Positions 58,501-64,000 of a stretch of 64,000 nt of DNA are shown here, one piece after another; position 1 is the stretch's first letter, and every line of letters starts with the position of its first letter. The position numbers and the translations under genes are program-made. A model generated the notes under the pieces. It was not told the DNA's origin, made no database searches, and saw nothing but the letters and a program-made list of their open reading frames with translations. Source of the stretch: Tieghemostelium lacteum (taxonomy: Eukaryota; Evosea; Eumycetozoa; Dictyosteliales; Raperosteliaceae); the NCBI GenBank assembly GCA_001606155.1, contig LODT01000035.1, positions 1,044,658 through 1,108,657 of the forward strand. The letters run 5' to 3'.

Positions 58501-58677
58501 GATGTCTCTATGGTTTATCTAGCTGCATTACCATTCCACAAAAAGAGATTACAAAATACATTAAGAGAGTATCTGGATAATGTAACTCCAGATCTTAAAT
58601 ATATAGATTTATATGTACAGTTTCTAGAGGAAAATGGTGATGATGCTAAATCCCCTCCCATTCGTTATTATTTATAA
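55509..58677 (+). CDS. Ubiquitin-activating enzyme E1, UBA6-like
   Basis: Exons 55509-55901 and 55963-58677 joined by a 61-nt GTAATT..TAG phase-0 intron; about 1,035 residues, the usual E1 size. Inactive adenylation half: SRQRYVLGDFAMSKLSKSDIF and LSGLGGIGVEISKNLILAG. Active half: FMIGSGAIGCEMLKNYALLG (nucleotide loop) and NLNRQFLFR. The catalytic cysteine lies in PFCTLKSFP at about residue 607. A C-terminal ubiquitin-fold domain recruits the E2. The FCTLKSFP form is closer to UBA6 than to UBA1, so this may be a second E1 with a restricted E2 set (inference from one motif and the start region). Confidence 0.92.
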
Positions 58678-59056
58678 ATAAATAAATATAAAATTGTCAG
58701 ATTAGAAATCAGTAAATTTACAGGTATAAGATAAAAATAAAATCTACCCCTATGCACACAAGAATAACAATAAATACAAAAATTAACAAGAGTAGTGATA
58801 CAACCTCCATTTAAATTTACAGAATAATATAGTGTGAGTGTCTCTATTGATTATTATCAATACTAAACATTTAAATTAATTTTCCTATTTAAAAAAATGT
58901 TGAAATTTACACAAAGGAAAACATATCGACAAAGGATGGGGTTATATATACCATAATTTATAAATTTTTAAATAACAAAAATCTGTTGTATCTTTAAAAC
59001 TAATACTACCTTTATTATATTAATAATATTAATAATATAATAATAAATTGAGGAGT
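58678..59056. other. Spacer between convergent genes
   Basis: Contains the 3' ends of the E1 gene and the Crinkler-like gene, with AT-rich sequence including a TATTAATAATATTAATAATA tract near 59,018. Nothing else seen. Confidence 0.5.
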
Positions 59057-60620
59057 TTAAATATACATTTGATCGGGTGGTCTTGTTTGTCCCTCTAACA
59101 AGCTGAGATGGTGAAGAAAATGGTGAGTTAACATATCCTTAGCTTCATCTTCATCTAAAATATCTAATAGATCTTCAATATTACCAACATCATTTGCTTT
59201 TGATTTGAGGCGAAATTTAATGGGATTAATAAAATTTAGGTCAGCTTTGGATTTAAGTATTTTGGTTAAACTAAAATGGGGGGTTAGATTTCTCATTCGC
59301 ATTTTCATGAGCTCATACGCTTTTGATGGTGAATCTATTGCACATGTAACTATTAATTTCGGATTCTCATTCTTAGTTTCAGGATCTGTATTTTCCTGAA
59401 ACCATTTAAATCTCCAAGTGCTTCCTAAATCTGTAATGATATTTATAACTGGATAGGAGGACTTTATATTGGAACACAAGAGCTGAGAATTAGCTTGGAG
59501 TCGACTAGATTCAACTCTATCACTTGAGGTCTTGAAATCAATCGTAAAAAGAATGTTATGAAAGATTTCTTCATTTGGGGTATTGGCTGGAACCAGAACA
59601 ACATTAGCGTTTCCTTTGAATATAATTGGAATAGATGGATGATTAAGGTAAAGCAGGTCTTTCTTTCCCGATGTATTAATATATTTATGATCAGGGAAAC
59701 TAAAATATTTAGTTAGATGTTGTACTGCTGGAGTTGTCATGGTTTGTTCAGACTTTCCTTCCCAATCAAAATTAGGAATATGGATGAGATCTTTTGGAAA
59801 AGAAATTTCTTTACTAGTTATGAAATCAATTCCTAAACTATTCTGGACAGTATCCCATTGGGCGGTTTTTATTTTGGATATTGAGACTTGATCTCTCTGG
59901 GGAGAAAGAGATTTTTGGATATCTTTCAAAAGGTCTTCTTGTCTACGAGAGCTTTCTTTCAAAAGTTCTTCTTGTCTACGAGAGCTTTCTTTCAAAAGTT
60001 CTTCTTGTCTACGAGAGCTTTCTGCGCTTTGAACTAAAAAATCTTTGAATAAGGATACAAGATCAGTGTCTGTACGAAGACAATTAGTATAGCTAGGTAA
60101 AACTTTAAACATGTTTAAAATAATACATTAATAAAATTCACACAAAACAATCTACATACCTTGCTCTATTTGATGTCCTTGTCTACCTATTGTTGAACAC
60201 GTGTTAAAATTTTATCATGTTTATGTAAAAAATATATTAGTATAAATGAACAAAAGGTCTTTAAATTAGTGATAGGTGTTTAATTTACATACCTGAAGGG
60301 GTTATGGCTGAAGGGGTTGTGGCTGAAGGGGTTGTGGTTCTAAGTGCAAGTAATGATAAAGCTGTTGGTAGAGAAATTCCGAGGGTACGAATAAGAATAT
60401 CTAATGTTACTTCGGGATTCAATAGTGAACTACCATTAATGTTAAATTTACTAATATTTGATTTATCCACCCCATCAGGAATTTTGAGGTGATCTATGAT
60501 TTGTTGAGTCGTTGTACCTTCAGTAAGTGTAAAAGCATTGGGTATTTGCTGTGTTCTAATATTAGTTGAGCTAGTCGTTGTTGTAGTTGTTGTTTGTTGA
60601 TTATTGTTGTTTGTATTCAT
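59057..60620 (-). CDS. Crinkler-like protein with PD-(D/E)XK nuclease-type domain
   Basis: Three exons by my reading: 60620-60293, a 27-nt exon 60186-60160, and 60102-59057, with two introns of 106 and 57 nt in matching phase; about 466 residues. Exon 1 is an Asn/Thr-rich start then a compact domain (NAFTLTEGTTTQQIIDHLKIP... LDILIRTLGISLPTALSLL), ending in TPSA repeats. Exon 3 starts with three 11-residue coiled-coil repeats (ESSRRQEELLK). A domain follows with GNANVVLVP, FTIDFKT and INIITDLGSTWRFKWFQ. That order fits the restriction-endonuclease-like domain found in CRN-type proteins, where D...(E/D)xK is the active site; the first acidic residue appears as Asn here. Function unknown. Confidence 0.65.
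59935..60023 (-). repeat. 33-nt in-frame tandem repeat
   Basis: Three almost identical 33-nt units beginning at 59,935, 59,968 and 60,001 encode ESSRRQEELLK heptad-like coiled coil. Near-identity shows a recent expansion. The phase keeps the frame of the nuclease-like gene open. Confidence 0.92.
60293..60337 (-). repeat. 15-nt tandem repeat at an exon end
   Basis: Three 15-nt units (CTGAAGGGGTTxTGG on the plus strand) start at 60,293, 60,308 and 60,323 and encode TTPSA/ITPSG. The exon 1 donor site lies exactly at the edge of the last unit. Confidence 0.9.
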
Positions 60621-61189
60621 TGTAGAATGAAAAATTAAATTATTGATGTTAGTAGGATTTGCTTGAAAACATCAATAAACAATAAAACTTTTTTCAATGA
60701 AAGTTGTATTATTGTTAGGAATAATAGATAGTTATTTTTCACATATTTCTCACACCTTTTTCCTTTGGTTCATCTTTTCAAATTGTATGAGTTAAATAAA
60801 GATATACATCTATTGTATTGTAAAGAGAGAATTAAATGCAATTGCGGAAGATTAATTAGCAGAAATAAACTTTATTAACATAGGATAAAGATAACTATTT
60901 CGAAATAATTATTGTTTTCTTTTATTTATGATGTTTGAAAATTAAATGTCATCACTTGAAGTGGTGATATTGTATACCATTAAAAATGACGAATATACCA
61001 GGTTAAATAGGAACCTACTCTAGAAGAATCATTGTCATTGATCCAGTGGTTGCAGTTCCAAACCTGAAAGCAGAAAACTGTCTAACACAACAACTATGTA
61101 ATATACTGATCTACCTAGATATTTATATTTAAAAATATTTGATCATTTGTATAATTGGAAGTCTACAACAGCTAAAATGTGTAAATAAA
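60621..61189. other. Spacer with an isolated exon-like block
   Basis: Mostly AT-rich. On the minus strand, 61,063-60,980 is an 84-nt block preceded by TTTCAG, open from the acceptor to a TAA, reading VWNCNHWINDNDSSRVGSY and then LTWYIRHF. Its composition is coding-like and it may be the last exon of the decayed coiled-coil gene just upstream on the same strand. An imperfect hairpin (ATCACTTGAAGTGGTGAT) lies near 60,953. No RNA gene recognised. Confidence 0.35.
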
Positions 61190-61460
61190 GAGTTATATGA
61201 AAGATATCTGATATGAATATCTTACTCAGTAAACATTTAGAGAATTCTTCTAAGATTTTTTTGGATATTGATTGATCTACTTGTTTTTATAACTCTTCTA
61301 GTGTTTCATTATGTTGAATAATGATAACTTTTAATTCTATAACCTCTTCAATTGTTGTTTGGTATTCTTGTTGTGTTTATTTAATCTTTAGTTGCAGCTG
61401 GTGAGTCTCTTGTTGTTGTTGATTCTTTAGTTGCAGCTGGTGAATATCTTGTTGGTCCCG
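61190..61460 (-). pseudogene. Remnant of a Gln-rich coiled-coil gene
   Basis: On the minus strand a frame reads QQDIHQLQLKNQQQQETH, a second HQLQLK copy, a TAA, then TQQEYQTTIEEVIELK and HNETLEEL, another TAA, then KQVDQSISKKILEEFSKC. Only two stops interrupt about 85 otherwise coiled-coil-like codons, and a 39-nt duplication is included. No ATG-led open gene spans it and no GT-AG intron removes the stops. Best read as a dead gene or a dead exon of one; family unknown. Confidence 0.5.
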
Positions 61461-61678
61461 TACTTTTCAGTAGAATATCAATTAAGAATATAAAAATTCC
61501 AATGTCTTAACACAACCCACTTCAAAAAAATAAAATCTAAATGGGGTTATCTATTATCATATAAAAACATGAAAATATATTCCCACTCTAAGTATTTTAC
61601 AATAAAATGAAATAAATAATTTTTTTATTATTATTATTATATTTTATTTATAATAAATAATAGAGGAGATTCAAAAGA

Positions 61679-62017
61679 ATGGGAGAAGAAGTTATCAGTA
61701 ATAATATCAATGAAAATTGTGTTTATGTACCACCAGTAGTAGAATTAGACAATAGAAATGCAATTCAATTATCAGTTGCTGAACAAATGGCACATTATGA
61801 TCAAGTTAGTGTTGAGAGAATTCATACAATAGTCTGTTTTATTATTGGTATATTTTTCCCATTTGCATGGTTACGTGGATTTAAACATTTCAAAAGTAAT
61901 GATTCAGTACTAAAAACCTATTCTGTCTTATCCCTTGTTTTCTTTTTTATTGAAGTTGGAGTTTTTGTAGTCTTATCTCTAATGGCTCTTGTAGTAGGTT
62001 GTCTATATGGTTATTAA
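61679..62017 (+). CDS. Small two-span membrane protein, unidentified
   Basis: Intronless, 112 residues. A soluble start of about 50 residues (VYVPPVVELDNRNAIQLSVAEQMAHYD) is followed by two hydrophobic segments (IHTIVCFIIGIFFPFAWL and TYSVLSLVFFFIEVGVFVVL) separated by a short basic loop (RGFKHFKSND). No signal peptide. I do not recognise the family. It has its own TATA-like AT-rich leader and is followed by poly-A-rich 3' sequence. Confidence 0.7.
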   Translation: MGEEVISNNINENCVYVPPVVELDNRNAIQLSVAEQMAHYDQVSVERIHTIVCFIIGIFFPFAWLRGFKHFKSNDSVLKTYSVLSLVFFFIEVGVFVVLSLMALVVGCLYGY

Positions 62018-62239
62018 AACCAAAGAATAAAATCAAAAAAGTCACTCATCAATATCTCAATATCATTAGTTTGTTATCTTAAAAATGATTATTATATATA
62101 TATCCTTTTTATTTTTGTTGTCCTTTCTTTTCTTTGAATTCAAAACAATTACAATATTTGTTATTTCACAAACATTGAAATTATTTTTTTCCAAATAGGA
62201 TTGTAAATAGAAATATTGGTTTACTTTTGAGAGTACTTT

Positions 62240-62392
62240 CTAAATGTTGTTGGTATTATTGTTATTTTTATTGTTATTGTTAGCAGTGGTATTTGAAGTT
62301 GGGGCTTTTGAAACATCAGGTTTCATTGCTGGGAATAAAATAATTTCTTTAATATTATAAGTGTCAGTCACCCACTCAATCTTTTTTGACAC
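62240..62392 (-). pseudogene. 3' end relic of lysyl-tRNA synthetase
   Basis: On the minus strand a short frame reads KKIEWVTDTYNIKEIILFPA and then MKPDVSKAP, followed by an Asn/Thr tail and TAG. The block TDxxNIKEVLLFPAMKP is the extreme C-terminal signature of class II lysyl-tRNA synthetases, including the motif 3-proximal end. The rest of the enzyme (about 500 residues) is absent: immediately upstream on this strand lie poly-A and then the start of the XRN1-type gene in the other direction. So this is a fragment of a duplicated or truncated gene, not a working synthetase. Confidence 0.7.
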
Positions 62393-62508
62393 AAAAAATT
62401 TTTTTTTCATTTTTTGATAAACAACTAGACAACACAGTTAGATAATTAAAATATTATTTGATTACTTTTTTTTATTATTGAAAAGAAAAGTTGTAATAAT
62501 AGAACCAA

Positions 62509-64000
62509 ATGGGTGTACCAAGATTCTTTAGATGGATATCGGAAAGATATCCACAGATTTTACAAAAAGTATTAGAATCCAATCCACCTGAATATGGTAT
62601 GTCAATATAAATGAGAGAAATCAGTAACAATACTTTTATATAGATCTCCCTGAGAGTTTTTATATAGTAGTATATAGATTATACAATGAATATTTACCAA
62701 ATGGTAATCATGATGATGATTGTGATATACAGATAACTTATATTTAGATATGAATGGTATTATACATGCATGTTCGCAAGAGACTAGTAAATTACTATCC
62801 TTTTCAGAGGATGAGTTAATTAGACAGGTTTGTAATTATGTCGATCTGCTATTTCATACCATCAGACCAAAGAAATTATTTTATATGGCAATTGATGGTG
62901 TTGCACCAAGATCAAAAATGAACCAACAGAGACAAAGAAGATATTTGGCAGCATTCAATGAAGAGAAAACAAAAAGAGAATTACTAAACGCAGGTAAACC
63001 TATACCAGAAGTGGAATTCAAGAGAAATTGTATTACACCAGGTACACCATTTATGCATAATCTCTCTGAGGCCTTACAATTTTATATTCAAAAGAAGATC
63101 TCTGAGGATTTATCATGGAGAGAGGTTCAAATCATTTTTTCTGGACCTGAAGTATGTGTTCACTTTAAAACCCTAACCCTACCACTTCTTCCCTTTTTAA
63201 AATTTATATTCATATGTATATTCTTCTTTCTATCTCTCTATCTATCTATCACTTTTTAGAATCCAGGTGAAGGTGAACACAAGATTATTGATTATATTAG
63301 AAAGAATAAAGCATCCCCAGATTGGGACTCAAATCAAGTAAATATTTATAGTAATGAGTGTAGGAGGGAAATATACTAACACAAGGATATCTTTACCAAA
63401 GACTCATTGTATATATGGATTAGATGCAGATTTAATTTTATTATCATTGGTTACACATGAACCAAACTTTTCAATATTACGTGAAGAGATCTCATTTAAA
63501 AAAGAGAGCAGTAAAAAACCAAAGAAAGAGAAACCAGTAGATTTCCAGTTATTACATATTCCAATTTTAAGAGAATATCTAGATTTGGAGTTGAGAACTG
63601 ATAATTTATCATTTGGGTATGTAAATTTACTATAGAGAGATATGGTGATTTCAACAGAAAATAACTTTATTAATATTGAAATGAATACAGATATGACTTA
63701 GAAAGAATTATTGATGATTTTACTTTGATTATGATATTTTTTGGTAACGATTTTCTACCACATATACCAATGTTGGAGATTAGTCAAGGTGGTTTGAATA
63801 GTGTTTTGGAATTGTATAGAAATTCATTGGAAGATTTAGGAGGTTATCTGACAAATGGCGCAGAGATTGATCTTGATAGATTACAAGGTTTTATGGTGAA
63901 ATTAAAGAATTTTGAACAATCACAAAAAGTACTACCTGATTCTAAAGAACAGGAAGAGAATGAAGAGATGATAGAAGACATGTTACTGGAACATGATAGT
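62509..64000 (+). CDS. xrn1: 5'-3' exoribonuclease, XRN1 type, N-terminal part
   Basis: Five exons by my reading: 62509-62596, 62733-63151, 63260-63337, 63402-63616 and 63691 to beyond the window. Joins are supported by family sequence: PEY|DNLYLDMNG, FSGPE|NPGEGEH, SNQ|THCIYGLD and SFG|YDLERIIDD. Catalytic-domain signatures: MGVPRFFRWISERYP start, LDMNGIIH, MAIDGVAPRSKMNQQR, NCITPGTPFM, NPGEGEHKI, YGLDADLI and FFGNDFLPH, which hold the metal-binding acidic residues. The FKKESSKK insertion and lack of a zinc-knuckle CxxC point to XRN1 rather than XRN2/Rat1. It would degrade decapped mRNA in the cytoplasm (family knowledge). Confidence 0.93.

Noticed and set aside
60950-60975. Hairpin-like ATCACTTGAAGTGGTGAT and a TGATGT box as a possible snoRNA
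   Set aside because: No properly spaced D box or terminal stem; could be chance in this composition.
1-64000. Transfer RNA genes, CRISPR arrays, intact transposons or LTR elements
   Set aside because: I found no tRNA B-box with a matching cloverleaf, no spaced direct repeats, no long terminal repeats and no transposase, integrase or reverse-transcriptase motifs by eye. A tRNAscan and repeat-library search would be decisive.

Overview
The window is a piece of nuclear chromosome from a dictyostelid social amoeba. The evidence is in the sequence: AT-rich spacers with long poly-A/poly-T runs, short introns (about 57-137 nt) that open with GTATGT/GTAAGT-like donors and close with TAG/CAG, homopolymer tracts of Asn, Gln, Thr and Ser inside proteins, and lineage-typical families (HssA-like glycine-rich protein, FNIP-repeat proteins, CBM49 cellulose-binding domain, a PAK-type kinase with PH and CRIB, and a large ankyrin-like family with an LFxNxFLNKY-type start). 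The coding base composition is less AT-extreme than in Dictyostelium discoideum, so a Cavenderia/Heterostelium/Polysphondylium-like lineage is more likely. That placement is inference. No tRNA, rRNA, CRISPR or intact transposon was recognised.

Layout. 1-5.4 kb: end of a syntaxin, an RBR E3 ligase with a tiny first exon, and Dus1. 5.5-13.2 kb: an accessory-looking stretch with a decayed FNIP/BTB gene, a TM9 protein, a two-exon HssA-like gene, a damaged FNIP gene and an ankyrin-like family protein. 13.3-28.3 kb: SARAF, a small acidic protein, a tandem-RRM protein, a 105-nt tandem-repeat protein, a PAK kinase, a PAP2-type phosphatase and Furry. 28.4-45.3 kb: two LRR/F-box-like proteins flanking a YggU (DUF167) gene, a secreted deaminase fused to CBM49, a TMEM135-type gene, a 1,315-residue unknown protein, a mitochondrial ABCB8-like transporter, an EF-hand protein, a mitochondrial-carrier relic and an APH-fold kinase. 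45.6-58.7 kb: a vWA/Sec23-like protein, a second ankyrin-like family protein, eIF3d, PRMT5, cystinosin and a UBA6-type E1. 58.7-62.4 kb: a second accessory-looking stretch with a Crinkler-like nuclease gene, a decayed coiled-coil gene, a small membrane protein and a 3' relic of lysyl-tRNA synthetase. The window ends inside an XRN1-type exonuclease.

Genes are packed on both strands and are not organised by pathway. Most are core cell biology (translation, mRNA decay, ubiquitin, arginine methylation, lysosomal cystine export, cytoskeletal signalling). The lineage-specific genes and gene relics cluster in the two accessory stretches. I rebuilt exon structures by eye for 15 genes from splice signals, phase and conserved protein motifs. 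Those gene models are my reading and have not been tested against transcripts.
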